A stretch of DNA of 64,000 nt from Candidatus Heimdallarchaeota archaeon (GCA_030149205.1 JASBSB010000006.1:310001-374000); one strand, 5' to 3'; shown: positions 36,541-45,214, counted from the stretch's first letter. Notes: generated by a model from the sequence alone, not told the origin. Numbers and translations are program-made.

Positions 36541-36561
36541 CTTCATAATTATTTTACCTAA

Positions 36562-37620
36562 TTGAAAAGAAGATTTATATGTAGTGGCTTAGTTTTTTTA
36601 GTCCTTATGATTCTGGTATCATCCCTTGTTTCCACCTCAGGTGCAACAACAGTAAGTTGGAAGAAAGGGGATCAGTTTCGCCTCCTAGGGTATTACTCTT
36701 CTGAACAGAAAACCACCCTTAAGAATCAGCCTTCAAGCAATGATTATACTGAGATTACTTTAAGCGAGGATTATATCATAAAGAACATATCTGAGACTTC
36801 CAAAACAATAACCCTCTCTCGCTCTCCCTATACCTCTTCAAAGGGGCTGTCTTGGAGTTATTCCAAAATGTGGTTTGAAAGTTTGTTTCTTACAAGTTTT
36901 GGTTTAAGAAATAGCCTACTTGGTATCACATATCTTGGCACACTGTTTCTGAGGTCAACTGATTTATATCCTTCAAGTGGCTCTCACTTTTGGAATTTGC
37001 GTTTATTTGTAGAACCGGATTGGTCAGGGATAGGTAGCTATCTGAGTGAACAATTCAGTGCTGAAATGAATAAAATAGTAGGTGGGACTGATTCGTTATC
37101 TCAGAAACTTACCAGACCTCAAACTGCCTTTAATTTTTGTGGGGCAACAAAGCCTTCAGATATACCCAAGGTTTTAAATCAAACAAGAACCTCCTGGGAT
37201 TTTAAAATTAGCACTAAACTAAATGATACTCAAGGTGTAACTGTATACTTTTTTTCCTTTGATTTGAAATACAGATTAGATGGGAGATTGGAGTCTTTCA
37301 GTTTCAAACGGTCTTTGAAGTTTTCCAAGACCATCAGTGTCGCACCATCTCTCCCTCCTGGAAACTCTACTGTGACCCCACCTATCACAAGTATTCCTCT
37401 CTCTGAGGTTAAGAGTACAGATGAAGTTGGATGGGTTAGTTTAAATGGAAATCCACCTGGTTCAGATGCCTTCTCAGGAATTTTTAGGTTCCTGAGTGGG
37501 TTAAGCACCCTTGATGTTGCCTCACTTGGGAGCCTTGTAATGACTGGTGGATTACTGGTGATTTTACTGAAGGTTAGGAAAAGATTTCCAGGTAAAATAA
37601 AGAGGTTGAACGATTTATGA
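36562..37620 (+). CDS. Secreted, C-terminally anchored A-type protein (A2)
   Basis: 352 residues. The start is TTG at 36562, chosen because MKRRF aligns with MKRKI of A1 and the box A spacing is the same. After the signal peptide (1-28) come VSWKKGDQFRL, LFVEPDWSGIGSYLS, FNFCGATKPSDIPKVLNQ and FSFDLKYRLDGRLESF, then a C-terminal helix and the basic end KVRKRFPGKIKRL, nearly the same as in A1. B2 overlaps the stop codon by ATGA. The similarity to A1 is spread along the whole chain, so the pair arose by duplication of an A-B unit. Confidence 0.75.
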   Translation: MKRRFICSGLVFLVLMILVSSLVSTSGATTVSWKKGDQFRLLGYYSSEQKTTLKNQPSSNDYTEITLSEDYIIKNISETSKTITLSRSPYTSSKGLSWSYSKMWFESLFLTSFGLRNSLLGITYLGTLFLRSTDLYPSSGSHFWNLRLFVEPDWSGIGSYLSEQFSAEMNKIVGGTDSLSQKLTRPQTAFNFCGATKPSDIPKVLNQTRTSWDFKISTKLNDTQGVTVYFFSFDLKYRLDGRLESFSFKRSLKFSKTISVAPSLPPGNSTVTPPITSIPLSEVKSTDEVGWVSLNGNPPGSDAFSGIFRFLSGLSTLDVASLGSLVMTGGLLVILLKVRKRFPGKIKRLNDL

Positions 37621-38612
37621 GCACCAGAAATTCAAGAGATATTAATCTTACTAGATCGAACAGAAAAGGTGTACTTACATTGTTCTTGTGTTTATATCTG
37701 GTCGCATCTGCACCATTTGGTTCAGTAGTTGCTCAGGACACGCCCCCAGTGATGATTGGAGACAGTTATAATTTCATCTCTCAGACCTCCAGTTCTTATA
37801 CTTCAGTGTCACCTGCAACTAATTCAAGCAAATCACAGACGGTAGTGTACAACGAGTTGAGAAACAGTTCTCAATCCTTTAACATTAGTGGGATAACAAA
37901 TACAAAGATTTTGGCACTTTATCCTAATTTTCAAAGGTTTTCTTACGATTACTCAGTCTCATCAGTTGTTGACAGATTTCTCTCACAGTTCCTAGCCATT
38001 CATACCTACTTATCTATTCCTGGAGTACCCTCATCAATTTTCTTATATTCACCTCTGGTCACCTTTAACAATCCTGAACTATTGTTTGTCAGACCTGACT
38101 GGGTCGCTATTGCTGGGGAGCTCTCTCAAAGGTTAAATGCTGGGTTTATACTAAAGGGACAGTATTTCAATTTAACCTTGGGTAATCTGACAAATTCTGT
38201 CAATTCATTTGACCTGTTTGGTGCAAAGAGTATTTCTCAATTAGCTCAAAAGCTTCGTGGGCTTGTCAATTTTTACAGATATGCATTTAACTACACTGTG
38301 CATTCCTCAAACATTGAGAATCGATCCTTTGTATTTGAACTCAAGTATTCTGATAAGGGGATCCTTGAATATATGAGCACTGTTGAAACAGTCTCATTTG
38401 AAGTTCAGGGAAACAAGGTTCTAAGGGTGAATTCTGTAGTATTAAGTCTGGGTAAATCAGTGAACACAGCCAATCCAGTACCAAATCCAATCTTTTCGTC
38501 TTTAACTTTTTTTGGTATAACTCTTCTCAACCTCTTGATATTGATAACAATACTCTGGTCATTGAAACGAAAAACTAAGGTCGTGGAAGTTGGGGTGGAA
38601 GATATCAGATGA
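37617..38612 (+). CDS. Secreted, C-terminally anchored B-type protein (B2)
   Basis: 331 residues, with the start ATG overlapping the A2 stop by four bases. An N-terminal hydrophobic segment (about 20-40) precedes PPVMIGDSYNF, LFVRPDWVAIAGELSQ, FDLFGAKSISQLAQKLRGL and FELKYSDKGILEYM. A C-terminal helix (about 298-316) is followed by basic then acidic residues. It aligns with B1 over its whole length, including the insertion with several Ser/Thr and Asn-x-Ser/Thr sites near the N-terminus. It probably forms a unit with A2. Function unknown. Confidence 0.75.
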   Translation: MSTRNSRDINLTRSNRKGVLTLFLCLYLVASAPFGSVVAQDTPPVMIGDSYNFISQTSSSYTSVSPATNSSKSQTVVYNELRNSSQSFNISGITNTKILALYPNFQRFSYDYSVSSVVDRFLSQFLAIHTYLSIPGVPSSIFLYSPLVTFNNPELLFVRPDWVAIAGELSQRLNAGFILKGQYFNLTLGNLTNSVNSFDLFGAKSISQLAQKLRGLVNFYRYAFNYTVHSSNIENRSFVFELKYSDKGILEYMSTVETVSFEVQGNKVLRVNSVVLSLGKSVNTANPVPNPIFSSLTFFGITLLNLLILITILWSLKRKTKVVEVGVEDIR

Positions 38613-38734
38613 TAATCTGTAGACCTTTTAACCCTATATCTTCAGATGAAAACGGATGTAAAAGAAGTTATAATGCGCGAAAACAAACTGGTGTGTCGTA
38701 AAATATTTAAGCTTTTTACCAATTATAAAATTAT

Positions 38735-39775
38735 ATGCGTTGGATTACCCTTCTGATTATGTTCATGATTTCATCCATGCTGTTCGCACCTGTATCTAGT
38801 GAAGTTAAGGCTGAATGGAAAGGGGGTCAACATTTTAAGCTTTATGAAGTATCGTCGAATGGGCGTAGTTTTTTGTATGATAATCAACCATTCACGGAGA
38901 GCACTGAGAAGAGTCAGGTGACAATAAGCTACAGAATAATTGATGTAAACTACAACAATCAGACTATGATATTAGCGAAACCACCATACACTGTTACTCA
39001 AAACACTGAAAATTATTCTGCATCTTCTTTCGTGACTAGTTTTGTAACAAATTTTATTGCATTGCCAGGATTTGGTATTGGATCTCTATCAGAGTCAAAG
39101 CTCTATTTGTCATCTGGCCTTATTGAACCTTTAAATGTAAACATGCTTAAGAACCCCACTATCCAATTATTTGTAGAACCAGATTGGAAGAGCATTGGGA
39201 GCAGTTTAAGCGCATTGTTTTCTTCCAATCTAGATAAAGCAGGAGTCTATCATCCAATTTACACACTTACTGATTTCCTCTCTGGGACGAACACAAGTTT
39301 TGATTTTAATGGGGCCACAAAGGTGACAGACATACCGATTGTACTCAACCAAGCAGAAAGAAGTTGGAATTTTGAATATCACACCTTCCAGTCAATAGCA
39401 AGGGGGCTTGCTGAATATTCCTTTTCTTTTCAACTGAGTTACAAAACTTCTGGTATGCTTGACTTTTTCTCCTATAAGCAGATATACAAGTGGACAAAGC
39501 CTCCAGAGACTTTCGGAGTTGGTACGGGTTCAAGGGATTCAGTTTTATCAAAGACCCTAGCACAGCATGAAACCCGCAGCAAATTTGGAAGGATTAGCTT
39601 AAATTCCTCCATAATTGGATCAACCAATCCCTTTGATCTGTTGGGTCTTTTAGCTGGGCTTAATTCCATAGAAATTGGAATACTCCTTAATTTAGGGATA
39701 GTTCTTGTCCTGCTGGTTGTCCTATTCAGGGTACACAAGAGGTTCCCGAAAAAAATAAGGGGGTTGGATGAGTAG
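38735..39775 (+). CDS. Secreted, C-terminally anchored A-type protein (A3)
   Basis: 346 residues and the most diverged A-type. The signal peptide is short (1-22), followed by AEWKGGQHFKL, LFVEPDWKSIGSSLS and FDFNGATKVTDIPIVLNQ. FSFQLSYKTSGMLDFF precedes the C-terminal helix, and the end is RVHKRFPKKIRGL. The cysteine of the FCGAT block in A1 and A2 is Asn here. The TTTTTACATACATTT element is not present upstream; a box TATTTAAGC (38702-38710) sits about 29 bases before the ATG. B3 begins directly after the stop codon. Confidence 0.73.
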   Translation: MRWITLLIMFMISSMLFAPVSSEVKAEWKGGQHFKLYEVSSNGRSFLYDNQPFTESTEKSQVTISYRIIDVNYNNQTMILAKPPYTVTQNTENYSASSFVTSFVTNFIALPGFGIGSLSESKLYLSSGLIEPLNVNMLKNPTIQLFVEPDWKSIGSSLSALFSSNLDKAGVYHPIYTLTDFLSGTNTSFDFNGATKVTDIPIVLNQAERSWNFEYHTFQSIARGLAEYSFSFQLSYKTSGMLDFFSYKQIYKWTKPPETFGVGTGSRDSVLSKTLAQHETRSKFGRISLNSSIIGSTNPFDLLGLLAGLNSIEIGILLNLGIVLVLLVVLFRVHKRFPKKIRGLDE

Positions 39776-40777
39776 TTGAATCATAAACACAGGACTTTTA
39801 GACCTTTAACCAGAAGATTGAAAATCAAGATTACCTTTTTGCTAGTTAGCACTTTATTGCTCATCTCAATATTTTCTCCTTCTGTAGTTGCTGTGACCCT
39901 ACTAAACGTTAATGTTGGGGATTATTATAAGATGACCTATACAAACCAGCGGAATGAAGCGTTGATCTCCACTTCTACAGGTTCTTCAAAAACTCCTGCA
40001 GCTGTGCAAAACTCCACCATAACTCAATCTATGGTATTTCAAATCGAACTTGCTAAAACTTCAGCACTTAATATTAAATTTAGTTCATTAGCCACAAAGA
40101 CGCTTAATCTAACAGCAACGTATTTTGCAGATCAATTTGTGAACCTGTTTCTAAGGATAAGTAGAGCCACCTTAAACAATGGAACCAATGTAACAATTGG
40201 AATTGATTCTCAGCTTAGTTCTCTGATTTTGACTAAATTTCAATACTTATTCGTAGACCCGAGTTGGACGGTGATTTCTACACTGCTTTCAGAGAGAATG
40301 ACACAGAACCTAAGTCTATCTTCTGGTTCGGGTGTTAAGCTTTCTGACCTTGGAAGCTATGTTGAAAGTTTCGATTTATTTGGTGCAAAAAGTCTTAATG
40401 AGTTACCTCAAAGTCTGAATCAACTGAAAAATTTCTTTTGGTATGAGTTGAACTTTAACATAATTACTTCCTCAGGGATAACAGAGAGACATTTTCTAAG
40501 GTTTGAACTAAAATACACAGAGCAAGGCATCTTAGATCACTATTCAAGCTTACAAACCATAGAATATAACAACTCTGGAGAGCAAACTCATATAGAGAAT
40601 TTGGAAACTATTACATTCAATCGTACAGATACCCAGAATCATATTCTTACGATCCTCAGCACAGAGAATCTTTTGCTTGTTGGTCTTTCACTTCTCAACC
40701 TTATAATTTTGATGGTAATAGTTAGAATTTGGAGGAGAAAGGGAAGAATTGTTGATTTGGATCCATACCAATCTTGA
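39776..40777 (+). CDS. Secreted, C-terminally anchored B-type protein (B3)
   Basis: 333 residues, starting with TTG immediately after the A3 stop (no spacing). A basic N-terminus (RTFRPLTRRLKIK) precedes the membrane/signal segment (about 20-42). The blocks NVNVGDYYKMT, LFVDPSWTVISTLLS, FDLFGAKSLNELPQSLNQL and FELKYTEQGILDHYS follow, then a C-terminal helix (about 300-318) and a basic end. It matches B1 and B2 in order. It is the last gene of the array; a class V aminotransferase runs toward it from the other side. Confidence 0.73.
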   Translation: MNHKHRTFRPLTRRLKIKITFLLVSTLLLISIFSPSVVAVTLLNVNVGDYYKMTYTNQRNEALISTSTGSSKTPAAVQNSTITQSMVFQIELAKTSALNIKFSSLATKTLNLTATYFADQFVNLFLRISRATLNNGTNVTIGIDSQLSSLILTKFQYLFVDPSWTVISTLLSERMTQNLSLSSGSGVKLSDLGSYVESFDLFGAKSLNELPQSLNQLKNFFWYELNFNIITSSGITERHFLRFELKYTEQGILDHYSSLQTIEYNNSGEQTHIENLETITFNRTDTQNHILTILSTENLLLVGLSLLNLIILMVIVRIWRRKGRIVDLDPYQS

Positions 40778-40837
40778 TTTTTATCTCGTGCAAATAATTT
40801 AAGAATGTGAAAAATATGGGGAAAGCAAGTTAACCTC

Positions 40838-41977
40838 TCAAAGAACCCTTTTAATACATTGGACTGCAAACTCTATGTCTTCTTTGGTGATTCTTCCCAT
40901 ATGTCCGACTCTGAAATATTTACTTGCATATCCACCCTGTAAACCCCCTGCTACCATTAATCCCAGATCAAGTAATCTTTGACGAAAATTATTTCCATCT
41001 ACTCCTTCTGGATAGTATGGTGTCGAAAGAGTCGAGGCATAGCTTTCATCATGTGTTAGGAAGTTAAATCCAAGTTCTTCAAGAGAAGTTCTAAAGAGTT
41101 CTGCATTCTGTTTATGTCTGGTGTATCTTGATTCTAATCCTTCCTTTAGAACTATTTCTGTTGCATAGGAGTATGAGTTGATAAGGTTGGTTGCTGGGGT
41201 TGAGAAATATTTAGCGGACTCGTTTAAGTAGGCATCAATGACTGGCCACCAGTTATCAAGGTTAGAATAGTAAGAGGGAGGTTTTGCATTGTTATTCTCA
41301 ATGAGTTCTCTTGCCTTTTCTGAAAAGTTTAGTATTGCAAGCCCTGGTGGAGTTTCAAGGGCTTTTTGTGCACCTGTGAAATAAAGGTCAACACCCCATT
41401 TCTTTTGATAGACTGCTTCACCTCCAACTGCACAGACACCATCAACAACAGAAATTACTTCATTTTCTTGACAGATTCTGGAAAATGTAGATATATCATT
41501 TGCAACTCCTGTACTTGTGTCTACATGTTGGATATAGGCTATTTTGGGGTTATTTCTTTTGATACTCTCTTCGAACTCCTGTTCTGTGAACTTCTGTCCA
41601 ACCCTGCTCTCGACAAGTGAATTGCTGATCTGGAAATTATTGAGGAGTTGTTGAAACCTAATTCCGAAGTAGCCAGAGGAGAAAATCAGAGCCTTGTCTC
41701 TTTTTTGTGTGTTGATCAGGTTGACAACAGAAATTTCCATTGCCAAGGTGCCAGACCCACTTATGACAACAGGCGTGAAGGTGTCGTCAGTCCCAAATAT
41801 CTTTCGAGTGTTCTGTAATGCTAAGTTAAACCGTTGGATAAATTCTGGTTCTGTGTGAGATAATGCCCTTGTGTTTGCTTGTAAAACTCTTGGAGAGACT
41901 GGAGATGGTCCAGGTATCATCAGAAGAGGTGATTTTTTTGTGTAGGTAGAATTCATACCTGTTCTTATAAGAGACAT
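40838..41977 (-). CDS. Class V aminotransferase (alanine/serine-glyoxylate or -pyruvate type)
   Basis: PLP enzyme of 379 residues of the small-aminotransferase branch that includes alanine-glyoxylate, serine-pyruvate and aminoethylphosphonate transaminases. The N-terminal MIPGPSPVSPRVLQA and the E-F of HTEPEF, the cofactor-binding VVDGVCAVGGE, and the Schiff-base Lys in FTGAQKALETPPGL (around residue 200) are all present. A C-terminal GGLQGGYASKYFRVGHMG is typical of this group. The exact amino donor cannot be told. It is monocistronic. Confidence 0.88.
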   Translation of the reverse strand: MSLIRTGMNSTYTKKSPLLMIPGPSPVSPRVLQANTRALSHTEPEFIQRFNLALQNTRKIFGTDDTFTPVVISGSGTLAMEISVVNLINTQKRDKALIFSSGYFGIRFQQLLNNFQISNSLVESRVGQKFTEQEFEESIKRNNPKIAYIQHVDTSTGVANDISTFSRICQENEVISVVDGVCAVGGEAVYQKKWGVDLYFTGAQKALETPPGLAILNFSEKARELIENNNAKPPSYYSNLDNWWPVIDAYLNESAKYFSTPATNLINSYSYATEIVLKEGLESRYTRHKQNAELFRTSLEELGFNFLTHDESYASTLSTPYYPEGVDGNNFRQRLLDLGLMVAGGLQGGYASKYFRVGHMGRITKEDIEFAVQCIKRVL

Positions 41978-42091
41978 AATTTCTACTTGTTCATACAGGT
42001 GGTTGTAAGTTGTTCCTTTGTTACAAAATATGGTGAAAAGTTGGGTAAGCCTAAAAGGTCTGGTATGTGGTTGATGAACTATTAGCCAGTT

Positions 42092-42370
42092 TCAACTTAG
42101 AGTTAGCCACAGGAGGACACTAAATGAAAGTGCTTCCAGAACCTCTAAAATAAACATAGGCATCCCCAATAGACTATCGAGATACATCATCGTTACCAGA
42201 AGATAGAGCGAGACAAGCTTTTGTACCATGAAAATACCGGTGAAGATGAGTAAGCCCATGGTGAAATTTGCCCTTATCTTTCTGTAAGATGAAAGATAAA
42301 GCGAGAATAGTACGGTAAGTATTACCAGATTTAGACCGGTTACTGTTATTGCAAGTTCCATCATTGTCAT
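42092..42370 (-). CDS. Small three-helix membrane protein coupled to a winged-helix regulator
   Basis: 92 residues, almost entirely three hydrophobic segments (about 5-27, 37-58, 70-91). The start ATG overlaps the stop of the regulator gene upstream by four bases, so the two are translated together. Pairs of an ArsR-like regulator and a tiny polytopic membrane protein are common in archaea; the membrane partner may sense or sequester the regulator. This is inference from arrangement. I recognise no specific family. Confidence 0.65.
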   Translation of the reverse strand: MTMMELAITVTGLNLVILTVLFSLYLSSYRKIRANFTMGLLIFTGIFMVQKLVSLYLLVTMMYLDSLLGMPMFILEVLEALSFSVLLWLTLS

Positions 42371-42663
42371 TGTTTTGTCTCCTTTGTTAACTGTAGCTTA
42401 TTCCATATCTCCAGGAATAAATCATAGGAATGGATCACATTTTCCTCGAGAAAATGTACTTTTCCATAACCGTTTCCCTCCTCCGAGATGATGTAATTTT
42501 TTTTTAGGATCTTTAGATGGTGAGTGACTGTCTTGTAATCGAGGTTCAAGGTCGTTGCAAGCTGATTTGCATTGTATGGTCTCTCATGTAATGCATGGAT
42601 TATTCTTGCTCTGTTGACTCCACCTTTTGTTCCCACAGTCAGATACCATAGGAGCCTTTTCAT
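42367..42663 (-). CDS. ArsR-like winged-helix transcription regulator
   Basis: About 98 residues, one winged-helix domain: RARIIHALHERPYNANQLATTLNLDYKTVTHHLKILKKNYII, with the recognition helix in YKTVTHHLKIL, followed by the wing GYGKVHFL. The last 30 residues form a helix that may dimerise. No metal-binding cysteines, so it is not a metal sensor of the classical type. I place the start at the ATG 42663; a TTG three bases upstream is possible. A perfect 16-base palindrome lies 20 bases upstream of the start, a likely autoregulatory operator. It is coupled to the small membrane protein downstream. Confidence 0.85.
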   Translation of the reverse strand: MKRLLWYLTVGTKGGVNRARIIHALHERPYNANQLATTLNLDYKTVTHHLKILKKNYIISEEGNGYGKVHFLEENVIHSYDLFLEIWNKLQLTKETKQ

Positions 42664-42682
42664 CAACCATCTTAGAATGATA

Positions 42683-42698
42683 GATACATTAATGTATC
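42683..42698. promoter_or_regulatory. Palindromic operator candidate GATACATTAATGTATC
   Basis: Perfect 16-base dyad in the 48-base gap between the secreted protein gene and the winged-helix gene. A box-like TTAATAATG (42701-42709) lies just upstream, so a bound dimer would cover the expected transcript start. Confidence 0.7.
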
Positions 42699-42711
42699 CA
42701 CATTATTAATC

Positions 42712-43719
42712 CTAACTGCTGAATTTTCGCTTGGAAATATATACACTCATCACAGCCAAAAATGTTAAGGAAATACCTACTGAGAGTAAATTCAGAGGTA
42801 ATCCAGATGAGCTGGTGGAACTCACGACTGATAGTTTTAAGCTTCCACTTGGAAACATGTTGACATTAGAGGTCATACTATAGGTCTTATGATCCACTGC
42901 ATTTTGAGGAATATCTCCTGCAAGTGGTTTAAATTGAAAAGGAGCTGGACTGTTATCCACCCTAGGTTCAATTGAAATTACCGTTTTTGCACCAGCTATA
43001 TTTGTTGGAAAGGTTAGTCCAGATGGAGCGTTTTTCAGAAAGTCTTCTCCTGGAAAGGGAGGTCCTCCTTGAGTGGAGCTGTATCCATCAAACTGATCTA
43101 CTCCAGTTGGCTTATCGAACTTTCCAGTGGTGACAGGAGTTCCGTTCATTACCACCCATCCCTCATATAACCAATCAGTATTGCTTAGGTCGGGAAGGAC
43201 AAGACCAACAGCAGGTGATCCAGAGGCGAGACTGAGATACCATATCCCAGAATTTTCATTTGTGTTTGCACCATCAGTTGGGGTTGCTAAAATGTAATCA
43301 CCCTTTACAGTATCAAATGATTTCCCTGTGTTTTGTGTGATTGTTGCTTTGTTAGTTTTTGTGTCAAATGTCCCAGCCAAGAGTTTTATGGAACTTGGTT
43401 GGTTGTTTGTGTCTCCTTTAGGTTCCAAGGTGAGGACAAATTTACTGATTTGTGCAGGGTCTACACCACTGACAGTAAATTGACTTATAGACTTCCCGTC
43501 AAGTGTCATAAGCTTTCCAGCTGAATCAACTGTGAATTTCCCTGTGGAGATGGGTGTCCCATTTACAATTATCCATCCCTCATAATGATCAGGTGAGGGA
43601 TTTGCAAGATTCGTGAATGTCAAGGTAATGTTGACAGATTGTGCATGTGTTGCTACGGGTAGATACATAAAAATGATCAGGGTGCCCAAAATCAACACAA
43701 GTAGACTTTTAGATTTCAT
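42712..43719 (-). CDS. Secreted protein with two YEGW repeat domains and C-terminal anchor (anti-sigma-K-factor-like fold)
   Basis: 335 residues from the ATG at 43719, which follows AAGGAAG; a longer frame to 43812 would bury the signal peptide. The signal peptide (1-25, ending HAQ) is followed by two homologous domains. One begins LTFTNLANPSPDHYEGWIIV and the other LPDLSNTDWLYEGWVVM, and each continues with NGTP-(I/V)-(S/T)-TGKF and later (L/I)xLEP or ISIEPR. A membrane helix lies at about 308-328. The YEGWxVxxGxPxxxGxF pattern resembles the extracytoplasmic domain of RskA-type anti-sigma factors, a resemblance by eye only. The operator and regulator follow immediately, so it may be a co-regulated surface protein. 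Confidence 0.7.
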   Translation of the reverse strand: MKSKSLLVLILGTLIIFMYLPVATHAQSVNITLTFTNLANPSPDHYEGWIIVNGTPISTGKFTVDSAGKLMTLDGKSISQFTVSGVDPAQISKFVLTLEPKGDTNNQPSSIKLLAGTFDTKTNKATITQNTGKSFDTVKGDYILATPTDGANTNENSGIWYLSLASGSPAVGLVLPDLSNTDWLYEGWVVMNGTPVTTGKFDKPTGVDQFDGYSSTQGGPPFPGEDFLKNAPSGLTFPTNIAGAKTVISIEPRVDNSPAPFQFKPLAGDIPQNAVDHKTYSMTSNVNMFPSGSLKLSVVSSTSSSGLPLNLLSVGISLTFLAVMSVYISKRKFSS

Positions 43720-43986
43720 ATTAAGTTCTTCCTTTTTGGTAATTACCTTTATCCGCTGGTATAAAATAGGATTTTGCCAAATTAGACCCAAGGGCTTACA
43801 GATTATCTCCAAAACATTCCCACATTCTTACCAAGTTTGTCCCAAATCTTACCCAAATCATCTGATTTTGTGAAGTTCAAAAATTATACAAATAAATTTG
43901 AGCTGAAGCTAGATTCAAACAGTTTTTTCTTGCATTAAAAATACATTTAGTCTGAGATTTATCCACGAGTATGGATTAGAAGGGCT

Positions 43987-44361
43987 CTAACCTGACCTCA
44001 ATTTTAAATTCTGGTTTTCAGAGTGATACTGTTTACTAATTGCATCGGTTATTGCAGAAATATGCTCATGTGATATTGGTTTTGATGAATTTACAGAAGC
44101 AAAGACAGCTTTTTGTATCTTTTCTGCTAACACCTGACTTATACTTAATGCTGCTTCAAAGTTTTGACCCTCAAATAGTATTGATGGAGGGGTCTTAAAC
44201 TCATCTCGGACATTTATCACAATCGAGCCAATTTTTGGGGAATCTAAATAAAGATAAAGAGTGAAAACTTGTCCCATTAAAAATCCAAAGGCATTCAATG
44301 AAAGATTGTCATCATATGGGATTGTAGCCGTAAGTATTTTAGGAAATTGGGGATTACTCAT
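43987..44361 (-). CDS. Small protein of unknown function, coupled to a winged-helix-like gene
   Basis: About 124 residues from the ATG at 44361 (MSNPQFPKIL), which overlaps the end of the upstream gene by eight bases. No membrane segment. An alternating beta pattern (ILTATIPY, FTLYLYL, IGSIVINV) followed by helices (FEAALSISQVLAEKIQKAVFASV) suggests an alpha/beta fold, possibly an effector or dimerisation domain. With the adjoining DNA-binding-like gene it may form a two-protein regulator. Family not recognised. Confidence 0.55.
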   Translation of the reverse strand: MSNPQFPKILTATIPYDDNLSLNAFGFLMGQVFTLYLYLDSPKIGSIVINVRDEFKTPPSILFEGQNFEAALSISQVLAEKIQKAVFASVNSSKPISHEHISAITDAISKQYHSENQNLKLRSG

Positions 44362-44581
44362 GCTTGATTTTCCAAACAAAACCACCTTTAATAGTATCTC
44401 TTTCTAAAATACCAGTTTTTGTTAAATTTATACAAGTGGTTATGACCTGCCCCCCAGATTTGCATCCTTTGCATAATTCAGGATGCTTAGATGCGTGCTC
44501 AATTATCTGTGCTGTTGTCAAACTAGGACCATAGGTCTTTAACAAATAGAGAACACATTGAGTATTGGAAGAATGATCCAC
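44354..44581 (-). CDS. Small winged-helix-like protein with a CxxC pair
   Basis: 75 residues. Helices VLYLLKTYGPSLTTAQIIEHAS and QVITTCINLTKTGILERD plus a short wing GGFVWKI suit a compact winged helix. ELCKGCKSGG in the middle has a CxxC pair, and a third Cys follows, so metal or redox sensing is conceivable. An imperfect A/T inverted repeat (CTATTAA and TTAATAG, 44588-44611) lies just upstream of the start. It overlaps the next gene by eight bases. The DNA-binding role is inferred from the fold pattern. Confidence 0.5.
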   Translation of the reverse strand: MDHSSNTQCVLYLLKTYGPSLTTAQIIEHASKHPELCKGCKSGGQVITTCINLTKTGILERDTIKGGFVWKIKHE

Positions 44582-44686
44582 AAATCTCTATTAAAATCTA
44601 AAAATTAATAGTTTTCTAAGATGTTTAATTGACAGACTGTTTCTTAGTTTTAATTAGGATAATTTTGGAGTGGCATATTCAAAACT

Positions 44687-45019
44687 TTAATCATTTTCGT
44701 AAGGGAAGTAGACAAGGTTTTTGACCGTTTCTCTTACATTTTTCATCTCTGTGAAACATTCTTGATAAACCTCTCCAACGGGATCTTTGGACTCGTTATA
44801 CCCTGTTAGTTTTTCAAGGTGAGAATAATTTTCCAACCAGAACACCCATATTGAATGGTGATCTCCACCAATTCCAGATGTTGCAGTAACACTGTTTTCA
44901 ATCCATTTTGCTTCCTTAACCACAGAATGTAGTTTTCTTGCCACCTTGGCTGCTGCATCCATTTCGGTTGGCCAGTCAAAGTAAACGATAAGATATATTC
45001 CAGTCTCTTTTTCCGACAT
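44687..45019 (-). CDS. Hypothetical protein, dimeric alpha/beta-barrel-like (110 residues)
   Basis: The chain alternates strands and helices: TGIYLIVYFDWP, a helix AAAKVARKLHSVVKEAK, SVTATSGIGGDHHSIWVFWLENY, a helix with EVYQECFTEMKNV, and a final NLVYFPY. This is the ferredoxin-like dimeric alpha/beta-barrel pattern found in NIPSNAP, EthD and antibiotic-monooxygenase-type proteins. The GGDHHSIWVF block is distinctive, but I cannot name the family. It stands alone. A slightly longer frame in another phase is a shadow. Confidence 0.55.
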   Translation of the reverse strand: MSEKETGIYLIVYFDWPTEMDAAAKVARKLHSVVKEAKWIENSVTATSGIGGDHHSIWVFWLENYSHLEKLTGYNESKDPVGEVYQECFTEMKNVRETVKNLVYFPYEND

Positions 45020-45214
45020 AAGAGGAGAACCACTAAGGCCTTAAAAAAGTGAGGATTCTTGAATAAGTTTAGAGACAGATTTGTGGATTAGGATTTCGAG
45101 GTTAGTTTACCATCAAAATATCAAGTCCTCAATCAAAAATAGCTCGTTAGTCCGAAATCTTTTCAGAAGAAGTTAAAAATCCATATAATTAGGTATCCTT
45201 GTAGATGTATTAAG

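Larger units (their letters stand above)
35856..36561. other. Long A/T-rich spacer between pair 1 and pair 2
   Basis: 706 bases with no credible open frame on either strand. It holds the promoter elements of A2 near its right end. A short stretch at about 36433-36465 looks faintly like part of a tRNA on the minus strand but does not fold into one. Otherwise nothing was recognised. Confidence 0.55.
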
